IMG/VR virus record: IMGVR_UViG_3300013120_000156
Location: 1 to 43,354 of that record
DNA: 43,354 nucleotides
Reading direction: 5' to 3' (one strand)
DNA from: a virus
In this document: in pieces, positions 13,028 through 22,216 of the stretch
Layout: each line of letters starts with the position of its first letter
Numbering within the stretch: position 1 is the stretch's first letter
Made by a program: the position numbers and the translations under genes
The notes under the pieces: model-generated
The model's input: the letters and a program-made list of their open reading frames with translations, nothing else
Told to the model about the DNA's origin: nothing
Database searches by the model: none

Positions 13028-14662
13028 TTAACTTTCATCATCATATATACGAATCCATTTTGTTACCCCATTTATTTCAATTCTTATTGCTCCAAACTTT
13101 GCACTATTCTCTGTTGTATCAGTTGAAATACTCCTTGAGCCATCTGCTGCTGAAGTTCCTATAAAGTCAATAAAACTATCATCTATATCTCCTTGGTCTA
13201 ATCTTAATACTGGTTTTGCTCCTGTTGCAGAAGATTGGTCAATATGAAATTTTGCTGTTGGAGAAGTAATACCAATACCAGTATCGCCACCCACATCTAT
13301 CACAAATCTGTTCACTCCACCAGTTTGAAAAATTAAAGCCCCATGATACCATTCAGTAGGACTCGTAGGATTTCCTGCAATGAGTTGACAGTAACCTTTA
13401 TTTGCGTGTTCATTTCCAAACAAGGAAAATCCTGCTCCCCTTGTACTTCCAAATGCCCCGCCTGCTGTAACATCTAATCTCTTGTTGTCTGAGCCATCAC
13501 TTGTGTCTGTTGAAATAACAGGAGTGGAAGCTCCAAAGGAAAGTTCTTGGGGAGGTGTAGCTGTTCCAATACCCACCCTATCTGCATATCCAGAGGCATT
13601 AACGACTAAAGTGGTGGTATCAACTATCAGTTCACTTGCCGCACCAGTTAAAGTAAGATTGCCTGAAGATGTGATATTATCATCATCAAAATCAAAAGTG
13701 CCACTTGAAGAATAAAGTTTAGGCGTGCTGTCTATGGTTATGGTTTGCGAGCCTCCTGCTGTTGTTGCCCTCACAATCAAAGTAGGTGTATCATTCCAAG
13801 GGTCATCATTGTTTTTAGCGGGTGTGAAAATAAGCTCTCCTGTTTCACTGCCAGAAGTAGCACTATGCCATCTCGCTCCGAAAAAACCAGCAAAATCACC
13901 TTCATTACCTCCTCCATCTTCTAAAAGAAAATACTGCCCTACTCCAAAACCATTTTGTCCATTGCCGTCAGAATGCACTCTTTCCAGAGCCATAGCCCCA
14001 TAAGTTCCAGAACCAGCAGTGGTATATCTTACAAACTTTCCAACAGGAAATGCAGTGCCCTTTGCAATAATTTGTGATGTTCCAGTTCCATCTCCCACAG
14101 TTAAGTCATCGTCTATTACTACGTCATCAGTTGAATAAAGATGTTCAGCCTGAACCGTGCCTGTGGTAGTAAGGTCTTCATTATCAAACGAGACAGTCCC
14201 TGTAGAATCTGAAATAACATTTCCGTTTAAATTAAGAGTATCAACATCAAGATTAGTAAAGATTCCTAAACCATCTGAATCAATAGAAGCAACTTCACTA
14301 GTATCACTATCAATAACAGATACTTTTCTACCTCCTGCATTATCATATAATTTTAATTTTATGTCTGCATCAAGAGACTCAATAGTTAAATCACCTCCAC
14401 TTGCAGTAACTCCTGAACCTGCTGTGTCAGTTACAGCTAAACTTAAATAATCAATCCAGTTAGAATTAGTAATATTTAATGAAGTTGCTGTGTTATTCTG
14501 ACCTTCAATATTAAGGTTTACTGCTGTTGGTTTAAGTGGTGAATTTGTACAATCTAGCCTTAAGAAATGAGTATCAATTATCTCTGCGATATCTTCTAGT
14601 AAAATTTCTGTTAAAATTAAGTGTTTTTCAATGTCATTCAAACTAAGACTAGACAATCCCAT
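13028..14662 (-). CDS. Tail fibre protein
   Basis: 544 residues. The AT-rich N-terminal 60 residues probably attach to the tail. A long repeat-rich beta region follows with NLNGNVISDSTGTVSF, DDVVIDDDLTVGD and the GIGTATPPQ / GIGITSPTAKFHID turns found in many phage and archaeal fibres. It ends GAIRIEINGVTKWIRIYDD, a C-terminal motif I associate with fibres. Codon third positions are clearly richer in G and C than in the rest of the genome, so the receptor-binding part was probably acquired by transfer. It binds the host surface. Confidence 0.85.
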   Translation of the reverse strand: MGLSSLSLNDIEKHLILTEILLEDIAEIIDTHFLRLDCTNSPLKPTAVNLNIEGQNNTATSLNITNSNWIDYLSLAVTDTAGSGVTASGGDLTIESLDADIKLKLYDNAGGRKVSVIDSDTSEVASIDSDGLGIFTNLDVDTLNLNGNVISDSTGTVSFDNEDLTTTGTVQAEHLYSTDDVVIDDDLTVGDGTGTSQIIAKGTAFPVGKFVRYTTAGSGTYGAMALERVHSDGNGQNGFGVGQYFLLEDGGGNEGDFAGFFGARWHSATSGSETGELIFTPAKNNDDPWNDTPTLIVRATTAGGSQTITIDSTPKLYSSSGTFDFDDDNITSSGNLTLTGAASELIVDTTTLVVNASGYADRVGIGTATPPQELSFGASTPVISTDTSDGSDNKRLDVTAGGAFGSTRGAGFSLFGNEHANKGYCQLIAGNPTSPTEWYHGALIFQTGGVNRFVIDVGGDTGIGITSPTAKFHIDQSSATGAKPVLRLDQGDIDDSFIDFIGTSAADGSRSISTDTTENSAKFGAIRIEINGVTKWIRIYDDES

Positions 14663-14982
14663 TATGACCAGCTCCCAATGCTTGTAATTCTATTATTTGC
14701 ATAAGTTAAAACATTAACAAAACTACCTGCATCTATAAATTGAGTGATGCTTCCTATTCTACTGCCTGTTGTGCCTGCTGCTGTTCCTGATACTTGATAC
14801 TCAAACTTAAATGCTGGATTGTTTTTGTTTGAGTCTATTGGGTTGGTTTCTTGAATTGTTATAGAGTCTACGTTTACTCCAGAAATTGTAATGTCTCCTC
14901 CTAAGTCTACTTTTAGTCTTCCCTCTGAGGTTACTGCAGCTAAGTGTCCGCTTCCAGTTCCGTCAATTATTGATTCTGGCAT
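14662..14982 (-). CDS. Virion-associated protein next to fibre
   Basis: 106 residues starting MPESIIDGTGSGHLAAVTSEGRL, a beta-rich start seen in small structural proteins beside fibre genes. Stop and fibre start share a base. Probably a baseplate or fibre-connecting protein. Confidence 0.65.
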   Translation of the reverse strand: MPESIIDGTGSGHLAAVTSEGRLKVDLGGDITISGVNVDSITIQETNPIDSNKNNPAFKFEYQVSGTAAGTTGSRIGSITQFIDAGSFVNVLTYANNRITSIGSWS

Positions 14983-14983
14983 T

Positions 14984-15157
14984 TTAAATTATTATAGTGT
15001 GTCCAGCTAAACCAGTTATGATTGCTGACATGTACCATCCTATTCTTTTCATCCACTTAATGTCTATAGACAAATTATTAACATTTTTTTCTATGTTTGA
15101 TACTCTATGATTGAGTGTTTCACAGAGCAAATTAAAGTTTTTCTGTGTTAATTTCAT
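14984..15157 (-). CDS. Small coiled-coil membrane protein (XhlA-like)
   Basis: 57 residues. A coiled-coil stretch (LNHRVSNIEKNVNNLSIDI) is followed by a C-terminal hydrophobic helix (WYMSAIITGLAG). This layout is that of XhlA/haemolysin-type accessory proteins that pair with holins. Its ATG overlaps the holin-like stop as ATGA. Confidence 0.6.
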   Translation of the reverse strand: MKLTQKNFNLLCETLNHRVSNIEKNVNNLSIDIKWMKRIGWYMSAIITGLAGHTIII

Positions 15158-15321
15158 ATTGCATCTCTTAGTCCATACAATCCAAGTAATCCTGCTAAAA
15201 TTTGCACTGTATCAGCTGCTATATGCTCTGCACCTGGTACTCCCCACAACTGACCTAATCCTAAGAGTCCAGCTATTCCAAATCCCCACACAGTCTTACT
15301 TGCTAAAATTGGTTTATTCAT
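15154..15321 (-). CDS. Holin-like protein
   Basis: 55 residues with two hydrophobic segments (ILASKTVWGFGIAGLLGL and ILAGLLGLYGL) joined by a short loop. The K-P-x-L-x-SKTVWG start is common in small phage membrane proteins annotated as holins. It sits between virion genes, coupled to the XhlA-like gene. No lysin was recognised nearby, so lysis function is inference. Confidence 0.6.
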   Translation of the reverse strand: MNKPILASKTVWGFGIAGLLGLGQLWGVPGAEHIAADTVQILAGLLGLYGLRDAI

Positions 15322-15367
15322 TTTATCCTCCATTAATTTAAATATTACATTAATTTACATAATTTTA

Positions 15368-15892
15368 TTACATTAAACCTCTAAATGATTGAACTGAATA
15401 ACTCATAACAGTAAAATCAGCACTTGCATTAGCACCAAATTTTAATACTACATCCGATGAACAGTCTAAGTGGTTAATAATATTATTTGATACTTTTAAA
15501 TTACTTTCTGGTAAATTATACATTGCTTGCTCGTGTGCTCTTAAAACTCCAATTCCAAGTAAAGGACTTCCAACTACTGCATAGTAATCAAATACAATGT
15601 GAGAAAAACCTGAACCAGCAACTAATTCTCTATTTGCACTTGTCCCTGAAATTCGTAAAGATAATGAGTCTCTTTTATTATTTGCTAATCTTCCTTTAAC
15701 TTGAATTTCACAAGGATTTGATAAACTTCCTGCAGATAAAACAACACTTCCAGCAACTTGAAAATCAGTTCCACTCTCAATTTTTAAAAATGAACCAAGT
15801 CCTAATCCTCTACCTGCACCACTAAATCTATTAGCTTCACTTGCATATAAAATATCTCCATCTACTTTTGGAAACTCGCTTTCGTTCGCCAT
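15368..15892 (-). CDS. Virion (tail/baseplate) protein
   Basis: 174 residues, beta-rich and glycine/serine-rich (FSGAGRGLGLGSFLKI). Not assigned to a family. It is the first gene after a virion-type promoter and precedes holin-like and fibre genes, so a structural role at the tail tip is likely. GGAG lies upstream of the ATG although the mRNA is predicted to be almost leaderless. Confidence 0.65.
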   Translation of the reverse strand: MANESEFPKVDGDILYASEANRFSGAGRGLGLGSFLKIESGTDFQVAGSVVLSAGSLSNPCEIQVKGRLANNKRDSLSLRISGTSANRELVAGSGFSHIVFDYYAVVGSPLLGIGVLRAHEQAMYNLPESNLKVSNNIINHLDCSSDVVLKFGANASADFTVMSYSVQSFRGLM

Positions 15893-15907
15893 GTTAACTT
15901 AAATTCT

Positions 15908-15948
15908 CCATTCTTTAAATATTTTAATAAACTTAGTATATACTAAGT
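15908..15948 (-). promoter_or_regulatory. Virion-gene promoter with GTATATAC operator
   Basis: GTATATAC (15936-15943), inside an 18-bp perfect palindrome (15931-15948), lies exactly 14 bp upstream of TATA box TATTTAAA (15914-15921). The box is centred about 25 bases before the ATG at 15892. The spacing is identical at 22178, 26294 and 29629. Confidence 0.8.
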
Positions 15949-16314
15949 AACTTCAAGTGTTGTTAAGATTTGAGTTTCATTTGAACCATCAAAGACAATG
16001 CTTCCAAATGCTTCTCTTTGCCAAGTAGAACCAGTAAATCCTGTTCCACTAGCAACATCAAACAATCCAAACTCTGTTAAGTGGATTCCTGACATCTGTA
16101 TTGAGTTAAAGTCTCCTTGAAAAGTAACTTTTCTAACTGTAGTAAAGTCTGGACTTCCAGTTATTGCTTGTCTGTTTACTTCATTTTGAAGTGTTACGTT
16201 TGTTGTAGCAGCAGTTCCACTACCAGACCCTATTCCAATGTGTCCTACGTACATTTGCACATCACTTCCTAGTCCCCATGTTACAAATTGTTTACCTGCG
16301 TTTGTAAATGGCAT
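15943..16314 (-). CDS. Baseplate/tail protein
   Basis: 123 residues, beta-rich (VGHIGIGSGSGTAATTNVTL, HLTEFGLFDV). The HIGIGSG...T-x-L-x-N-E-V pattern resembles small phage tail-collar or baseplate proteins. It directly follows the hub gene and has a strong GGAGG site. Confidence 0.65.
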   Translation of the reverse strand: MPFTNAGKQFVTWGLGSDVQMYVGHIGIGSGSGTAATTNVTLQNEVNRQAITGSPDFTTVRKVTFQGDFNSIQMSGIHLTEFGLFDVASGTGFTGSTWQREAFGSIVFDGSNETQILTTLEVT

Positions 16315-16340
16315 TTTAACTTTTTTAACCTCCTTTTTTA

Positions 16341-17909
16341 CTAATAATAACCTCCGCTCGTTATTATTGATAGTGCATTTCTTGAGTCTCCTAAAAAGTT
16401 TATTCCACTAGCTACAATACTTCCTAGTCTTCCACCAGCTTGAGCGCCTATACTTCCAGTAAAACCAGAATGACCTAGTACAAAAGAACTACCAAGTTCT
16501 CTTGTTTGAATTGCCCAGTAACTTCCAACAATTACACAACTTCCTGTTGCTTGAATTAATCTAGTTAAAACATCTGTGTCTTGTCTGTCTTGAGACTCAA
16601 TTAGCCCAATACGTTTATCTAAATCAGTAATTTTATCTGTTACGTCTTTTATTTTAGTGTCTAGCTTAATTTTAATTACTGTTTCTGCCTGAATAGAGTT
16701 CTTATCAAATCTATAGTCTACTCCTAGAATTCCAATAGAGTTATCATCTATGTTAAAATCATCCATTGTGATGTTTAGTGTGTCTCCAGGAGTAATTGCT
16801 TGCCATCCCTTTATTTCAACTTCTATTCCTTTGAATGGGTCAGATTTCTCTAGCTCTTTCTTTAATATCTCTAAAGCTGTTCGTGGGTCTTTAATTGTTT
16901 TATCATTAATTACTTTTACTTTCTTACCAAAAGAAGAAATACTGTCATCATTTTCTCCAAACTTAACAATAGGAATCTCTCTGTCATAAGTGGTTATTAT
17001 ACTTCCACCAGAAACAGGAATAGAATCATAATTAATGTCTGTACCACTTAAAAAAATTAACTGTTTATCTTGAAAACTTACTAGATAGTCTGGTCCACTT
17101 ACAACACTAGTTGTTAACTCATAAACTCCTCCTTTTAGTGGATTTCCTAAGTACTCTACTAGTGTGTTGTGAGGTTTGCTTAATAAAGTAAAGACACTTC
17201 CTATAGCACCTCCCCAAGGGCTTCCATTTAACGTGTTTTCTTCTCTAAACCCTGATAAGTACCTATCTCCATAAACCCAAATAGAATTAGCCATGCCTTC
17301 TCTAGTAGTATTGCTAGTCATTTGTAAAATATTAGTGTTGTCTAAACTAATGTCTGAGCTTGTGTTTTTTCTTAACTTAAAGTTTAAATCAGAGTTAGAG
17401 TCTACGTAAAAGAAAAATCCAGCTAGTTCAGCTAACTCGGTTAGTGCATCAAACATGCTATTGTGATTAAAAGCTATTCTGTCTAAAGTTGTTTCAGTAA
17501 CATCAACATTATTCACAGTTACGTCTGGTACATTGTTGTTTACTATGTCTGTTACTATTGTGCTTACTTCACTGTCTGTGTAAACAGCTGGTTGAACTGT
17601 TGAGTCTTTTAGTCTTGCAGTAAAGTCTCTACCAATTAAAGTAACTGTTTGAGTTGTTCCTTTTCCTTCAAATTTGATTCTTTCTATGATTCCTTTTAAT
17701 AAAGTAGTAGCAGGAGCAGCGTCTTGGTCTGCAAAGACTTCTATAGTATCTCCAACAGTAAAATCATCATTGTGTCTTCCAAAAGGATTATCATATTTAA
17801 TTATGTAATTACTACTAGCATTGAACTCAGACATGGTTTTGCTAATTTTCATGTTTTGAAAGTCACTGTGTTCTGTTCCATTTACCTCTACTTTTGTTCT
17901 GATAGTCAT
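16341..17909 (-). CDS. Tail hub/baseplate protein
   Basis: 522 residues. The N-terminal ~330 residues follow the gp27/late-control-D-like hub pattern (VGDTIEVF, then TLIGRDFTARLKDS, then AGFFFYVDSNSDLNFK), a ring that caps the tail tube. The C-terminal part has DITDLDKRI-type coiled coil and a glycine-rich end. It follows the tape measure by a 4-base overlap, the canonical tail gene order. Confidence 0.8.
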   Translation of the reverse strand: MTIRTKVEVNGTEHSDFQNMKISKTMSEFNASSNYIIKYDNPFGRHNDDFTVGDTIEVFADQDAAPATTLLKGIIERIKFEGKGTTQTVTLIGRDFTARLKDSTVQPAVYTDSEVSTIVTDIVNNNVPDVTVNNVDVTETTLDRIAFNHNSMFDALTELAELAGFFFYVDSNSDLNFKLRKNTSSDISLDNTNILQMTSNTTREGMANSIWVYGDRYLSGFREENTLNGSPWGGAIGSVFTLLSKPHNTLVEYLGNPLKGGVYELTTSVVSGPDYLVSFQDKQLIFLSGTDINYDSIPVSGGSIITTYDREIPIVKFGENDDSISSFGKKVKVINDKTIKDPRTALEILKKELEKSDPFKGIEVEIKGWQAITPGDTLNITMDDFNIDDNSIGILGVDYRFDKNSIQAETVIKIKLDTKIKDVTDKITDLDKRIGLIESQDRQDTDVLTRLIQATGSCVIVGSYWAIQTRELGSSFVLGHSGFTGSIGAQAGGRLGSIVASGINFLGDSRNALSIITSGGYY

Positions 17910-19399
17910 AAACTCACCTTATTATTTAACTCATCTGATAATGCTTTGCTTATGTCTTCTGCGTCTACTCCTTGAATCGGTCCATTAATGTTTATAATCA
18001 TTCCCATTGCTGGATTTTTAGTGCCTATTATTGTGTCATTAGGGCTTGTTTCAATTAACTGTCCATTTGGTCTTAGTATAAAATCACCTACTTGCTTGAC
18101 TCCTGCTGCTTTGGCCATTCTATTTGCTACATCTTGTCTTGTTTCTGCTATTTTTCCAATCACACTACCTACTGTTGACAAAATGTTTTTTATTATTGGT
18201 AAAGCTACACTTTTTATCCAGCTTATTAAGTCTTTCATTTTACTCCACCATGGCTGAATGTAAGTTTTCCAAATAAAATCCCACATTAAACCAAATAATT
18301 TTAATAGTATCCTAAAAGCAATAATTTGAGGTGCAAACCATTTTTTTAAAAAGTTTAATAAAGCTGCTCCTTTTTCTTTAATTAAATCTAAATTTTTCCA
18401 TAATAAGACCCCTATTGCAATTAAGGCTGCAATTACACCAATTGCTATTAGTATTGGAGTAGCAAACGCTGTTATAACTCCTATTAAAATACTAAACCCA
18501 GTAATTAAAGCAGGTAAAAACCCTATTAAAATTAATAAAGGTCCAATTATTAAAGCTAAAGCAGTACTCACTGCTATTAACACAATTGCTACTCTTGAAA
18601 TAGTTGGGTGTTGTTCCATAAAACCTATTAGCTCTTGTAGTCCAATTGCTACTTTTTTAGCTATTGGCAACAACACTTCACCCATAACTCTTGATATTTT
18701 AATTAAACTGTCTTGAATATTACTTACTTGTCCTAAAAAAGTTTTGCTTTGTTTTTTCATTAAATCAAAGAACTTACCACCTTCACCAGACATTGTCATA
18801 AATGCTTTCTCTACGTCATCAAATCCTATTGCTCCTTCTGAAACCATTTCTTTGATTTCTGCTTCTGTTACATTTAAGTTCTTAGCTAGCTCTGCAATTA
18901 AAGGCACACCTGCTCTTGCAAAGTCTCTCAATTCAACTCCTGTTAGCTTTCCTTGTGCTTTAACTTGTCCAAAATTAAAAGCTATTTGTTCTAAAGGTAC
19001 ACTCAAACCAGAAGCAACATTACCTAAAGCATTTAAAGTGGGGATTATGTTTTCTACTTCTATGCCCATAGCTAGTAGCTGTTTAGCGTTTTGTTCTACT
19101 CCTGTGATTGTGAAAGGCGTTTTAGCTGCAAAATCTGTTAACTCTTTTAATGTTTCAAGAGCTTCTTTTTCACTTCCAAGCATGGTAGTAAATGCAGTTT
19201 TGGTTTGCTCAAACTTTCCTGCTTGTTGAACTACACTTTTAATTGCAAATGCTCCTGCTATTCCAAAACCAGTTATTGCTGCTCCTGCTACTTTTGCAGT
19301 TCTTGTAAAGTCATTTAAAGAGACATTAGCTCTATCAAGTGTTTTACTAAACTCATCTCTTGCTTTAATTACTATTTCAATTGTATTTCCAAAAACCAT
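17906..19399 (-). CDS. Tape measure protein
   Basis: 497 residues. The N-terminal TMP_core-like region includes FEQTKTAFTTMLGSEKEALETLKELTDFAAKTPF-type sequence (about 65-100). Strong hydrophobic helices lie at about 265-345. A basic amphipathic region and a small C-terminal domain follow. At about 1.5 angstrom per residue the tail would be near 75 nm, a short siphovirus tail. It sets tail length and probably enters the membrane during DNA delivery. Confidence 0.9.
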   Translation of the reverse strand: MVFGNTIEIVIKARDEFSKTLDRANVSLNDFTRTAKVAGAAITGFGIAGAFAIKSVVQQAGKFEQTKTAFTTMLGSEKEALETLKELTDFAAKTPFTITGVEQNAKQLLAMGIEVENIIPTLNALGNVASGLSVPLEQIAFNFGQVKAQGKLTGVELRDFARAGVPLIAELAKNLNVTEAEIKEMVSEGAIGFDDVEKAFMTMSGEGGKFFDLMKKQSKTFLGQVSNIQDSLIKISRVMGEVLLPIAKKVAIGLQELIGFMEQHPTISRVAIVLIAVSTALALIIGPLLILIGFLPALITGFSILIGVITAFATPILIAIGVIAALIAIGVLLWKNLDLIKEKGAALLNFLKKWFAPQIIAFRILLKLFGLMWDFIWKTYIQPWWSKMKDLISWIKSVALPIIKNILSTVGSVIGKIAETRQDVANRMAKAAGVKQVGDFILRPNGQLIETSPNDTIIGTKNPAMGMIININGPIQGVDAEDISKALSDELNNKVSL

Positions 19400-19554
19400 T
19401 ATCTTTTTACTTGTTTAGCTTGACGCTGTGCTTTTTTAAACTCTGCCTCTCTTTTTTTCATAAATCTAACCACATCATTGAAGTCTTTTACACTTAGATT
19501 ACGAACATAATCAAGTGTCCACTTAAACTCTTTACAAATGGCTAGCTCGTTCAT
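19399..19554 (-). CDS. Second tail assembly chaperone (GT-like T part)
   Basis: 51 residues. Start ATG overlaps the stop of the upstream chaperone as TAATG, and its own stop overlaps the tape-measure start as TAATG. The helical, basic sequence (FKWTLDYVRNLSVKDF) and position match the T portion of lambda-type G/GT chaperones, often made by -1 frameshift. The upstream -1 frame is open near the junction, but no classic slippery heptamer is seen; stop-start coupling may replace frameshifting. Confidence 0.65.
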   Translation of the reverse strand: MNELAICKEFKWTLDYVRNLSVKDFNDVVRFMKKREAEFKKAQRQAKQVKR

Positions 19555-19790
19555 TACTTGAGAGGTTGTTGAAAATCTGTTAAACCATTAACATCATTGA
19601 TAGCTTGTTGTAGTTCTACGCCATCTTTTATTGATAATTTGTCGTACTCTTCTTCAGTCATGTCTGTACCTAAGATTATCATTTGTTTAGCTGCTTCTTC
19701 TTTAGAGATTTCACTAAGTTTAACTGCATCTTTGTACTTGATTTCTTTGATGGTGTGCTCTTTGTCTCCAACAATTACTTTCTTTTCCAT
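19554..19790 (-). CDS. Tail assembly chaperone (G-like)
   Basis: 78 residues, starting EKKVIVGDKEHTIKEIKY, a small beta start then helices, like tail chaperones that keep the tape measure soluble. It lies between tail tube and tape measure genes, the conserved site. GGAGG precedes the ATG. Confidence 0.75.
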   Translation of the reverse strand: MEKKVIVGDKEHTIKEIKYKDAVKLSEISKEEAAKQMIILGTDMTEEEYDKLSIKDGVELQQAINDVNGLTDFQQPLK

Positions 19791-19818
19791 TTTACCTCCT
19801 TTTTATTTAATTAAAAAA

Positions 19819-20826
19819 TTAAAAAGGATTATATGCACTTCCTGTATCCCAAACACTTCCACTTAAAGACTGTGGTCTAACTTCAATAGTGGATTCTACT
19901 ACTCCTTCGTTTGTACTTGGATTTTCCATAGACGTAATCTTACATCCACTCATAGTAAAAACTACATGTTGAGAACCTGTTGAATCTGCATTTAAGTCAA
20001 ACACTGAATTAAATGCTGTATTAGACTTGTAAAAAGAATTATACAAAAAATCAGCATCTTCACCATCTAAGTCCATAGTTACGTTTAGTGTATAATCTCT
20101 GTTCTGTGCAAATGGTACACTAATGTCTCTACTTCCATTTAAGTAGTGTGGCGCTTCAATGTTTTGATTAATTTCTAAGCTTACTTCATTTGCAGTTTCA
20201 ATTGTACTCCCACCCATTGTTAAACTACAATCACTCCAAAGATAAGGTCTTTGAGTTGGTTCTGTTACACTGCTTGTTGTTCCTGAACTAGCTGTCAAAG
20301 TTTGTCCTACATAGTCCATAGTTACTTGGACTTTTTCTCCTCGAGAAGCTGTTATAGTTGTAACATTTGGTACAACCCCTGCAACAGTCCTAATGAAATT
20401 TCTACCAGTTCCTGGCGATTGCTTTGAGTCTTCAAGTGTAAAACTAATTGGTGCACTTAGTTGTCCTGTTCCACTAACAAATGGACTTTGCCATACATCT
20501 GAATTAATCTCTGTTGCAAAGTGTACAGAACTACCTGCACCCGCTACTTCATTCACACTACCAATTGCCCATAAGACTAATCTCATGTCAGTTGGGTGAT
20601 AAGTTAGTGTTCCTGTAACATCTCTTGGTCCTTGTTCAAGTAAGTCATAGTTTCTTGTTGCTGTTCCTAAGTATCTGTTCTCTAACTTGTTTTCAGCATC
20701 ATCAATAGAGTTTTCTGTTACTTGTCCAATCCAGAACGTACTACCTGAGTCTTTAACAGTTCCATAAGTTCCACTCTCATAAACACCTAGTACTTTGTTT
20801 TGGTCTGCTATATATCTAGCACACAT
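19819..20826 (-). CDS. Major tail tube protein
   Basis: 335 residues. Beta-sandwich-rich (YLGTATRNYDLLEQGPRDVTGTLTYHPTD, QVTMDYVGQTL, YTLNVTMDLDGEDADFLYNSFY), matching long phage tail-tube proteins that combine two tube-like halves. Position between tail terminator and chaperones supports this. The HNH gene sits directly upstream. Confidence 0.85.
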   Translation of the reverse strand: MCARYIADQNKVLGVYESGTYGTVKDSGSTFWIGQVTENSIDDAENKLENRYLGTATRNYDLLEQGPRDVTGTLTYHPTDMRLVLWAIGSVNEVAGAGSSVHFATEINSDVWQSPFVSGTGQLSAPISFTLEDSKQSPGTGRNFIRTVAGVVPNVTTITASRGEKVQVTMDYVGQTLTASSGTTSSVTEPTQRPYLWSDCSLTMGGSTIETANEVSLEINQNIEAPHYLNGSRDISVPFAQNRDYTLNVTMDLDGEDADFLYNSFYKSNTAFNSVFDLNADSTGSQHVVFTMSGCKITSMENPSTNEGVVESTIEVRPQSLSGSVWDTGSAYNPF

Positions 20827-20827
20827 T

Positions 20828-21187
20828 TTATTTATGTTTATTCATTTGTTTAACCTCCTGATTGTTTAAATGAACATTTTTACCCCAATACTTATTTTTA
20901 TTTCCTACTTGATGTAATGAATTATGACATGAATAACATAATATGCTAAGATTTTTAGGATGATTATTATGAATATTTTTATCTTTATGATGAACTAATA
21001 ACTTATCTTTAATTTGATTACATTTTTCACATTTAGAATTTTCTACAATTATTCTTCTATACCTATTTGGATTTCTTCCTTTTGGATTTTCAACTAAAAT
21101 TTTTCCTTTATTCCATGGTATCATTCCTTTTTTGAAATGAGTTCTTCCTGTATTTCTAGTCTCTCCTTTTTTATTATATCCCATCAT
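20828..21187 (-). CDS. HNH homing endonuclease with NUMOD3-like motif
   Basis: 119 residues. N-terminal HFKKGMIPWNKGK is a NUMOD3-like DNA-binding motif. The HNH core is CEKCNQIKDKLLVHHKDKNIHNNHPKNL followed by ILCYSCHNSLH. The gene sits between tail terminator and tail tube, coupled by ATGA. Freestanding homing endonucleases invade such junctions; no intron is needed to explain the neighbours. Confidence 0.85.
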   Translation of the reverse strand: MMGYNKKGETRNTGRTHFKKGMIPWNKGKILVENPKGRNPNRYRRIIVENSKCEKCNQIKDKLLVHHKDKNIHNNHPKNLSILCYSCHNSLHQVGNKNKYWGKNVHLNNQEVKQMNKHK

Positions 21188-22125
21188 GTTACATTAAAAA
21201 ACTTGTATTGAAATTGTCCTATTCTTGATTTAATTCCTTTTTCCCCTTCTTCGTCTACTTCTACTGCACTTAATAATTGAAAGTCATGTAAATTATTGTC
21301 TATGCTTCCACTGTCTGTAAACTGTATGTTTCTTAGTCTATCATAAACATCTGTAAATAACTCGTCTTTTTCTTTTTGATTTCTTGCCCATATTCTTATT
21401 TCAAGAGTAATAACCACATCCATTGCTGTGGTTTGCATACCTGCTCTTGTAGCTTCTTGATTAGTCATTTTGATAGTAATTAATGGATATTTCACTTCTC
21501 TTTCAGGAAAACTAGTCATAACAAACTTTGAGCTATTGCCTCTTTTTGCTGAAATAGGGTCTGTAACATTGCCTAGTAAATCATCTTTAATAAAAAACAA
21601 CACATCTCTTACAAAAGTTGACACAGATAAAGTTGCTACTCCCCACACCTCAAACAACATATCATCGTCTGATGCTATAGTCCAAGAAGCTCCAGAATCA
21701 GCTGAGTGATTTCTGTCACCACCTGTATAAGCTCCATCATTATTATCATATCTCCATAAAAGAGTATTGTCTGTGTCACCATCTGGTGCTCTAACAACTA
21801 TAGCATACTGAGTAGAAGCTAATAATCTTACTGAACTCATAGAAACGGTTTGCCATTCAGCTGTTGTTGTTAATGCATCACCATCTATTGTTCCTGTAGA
21901 CAAATCATTACCTGTTGGTTTATTGTTTGAATCTACGTTTCTTATGCTCACAGTTACTGTCCCTGGACTTCCACTTCTAAGTACTTTTAAGTTAAGAAAA
22001 GACAAGTTAAAATCAACGTCAGTTCCTGTTGTGCCTAATGTAAAAGTCATAGCTCTCCAATTAGCTCCTTGAATTATAGAACTGGTATCATCATCTACTT
22101 CATAGTATTCATATTTTACTGCCAT
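21184..22125 (-). CDS. Tail terminator fused to an N-terminal beta-sandwich domain
   Basis: 313 residues. Residues ~1-155 form a jelly-roll domain like choice-of-anchor/carbohydrate-binding modules (WRAMTFTLG, LNLKVLRSGSPGTVTVSI, STQYAIVVRAPDG, AYTGGDRNHSADSGASW). Residues ~165-313 (FVRDVLFFIKDDLLGNV, then SFPEREVKYPLITIKM) look like a tail terminator/completion protein. The fusion would put a surface-binding domain at the head-tail joint. It is the first gene after a virion-type promoter. Confidence 0.75.
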   Translation of the reverse strand: MAVKYEYYEVDDDTSSIIQGANWRAMTFTLGTTGTDVDFNLSFLNLKVLRSGSPGTVTVSIRNVDSNNKPTGNDLSTGTIDGDALTTTAEWQTVSMSSVRLLASTQYAIVVRAPDGDTDNTLLWRYDNNDGAYTGGDRNHSADSGASWTIASDDDMLFEVWGVATLSVSTFVRDVLFFIKDDLLGNVTDPISAKRGNSSKFVMTSFPEREVKYPLITIKMTNQEATRAGMQTTAMDVVITLEIRIWARNQKEKDELFTDVYDRLRNIQFTDSGSIDNNLHDFQLLSAVEVDEEGEKGIKSRIGQFQYKFFNVT

Positions 22126-22173
22126 CGCTTTGACTTCCTTGTAGCTCGCTTACTACATAGTAATTAAACAGTA

Positions 22174-22207
22174 ATTGTTTATATATTTTAATCAAAATAG
22201 TATATAC
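22174..22207 (-). promoter_or_regulatory. Virion-gene promoter with GTATATAC operator
   Basis: GTATATAC (22200-22207) lies 14 bp upstream of TATATAAA (22178-22185). The TATA box is about 56 bases before the ATG at 22125, leaving a leader with an AAGGAAG ribosome site. Confidence 0.75.
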
Positions 22208-22216
22208 TAAATTTAA

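Noticed and set aside
13482-14450. Several plus-strand open frames opposite the fibre
   Set aside because: Antisense shadows of a repeat-rich coding region; no ribosome sites or promoters.
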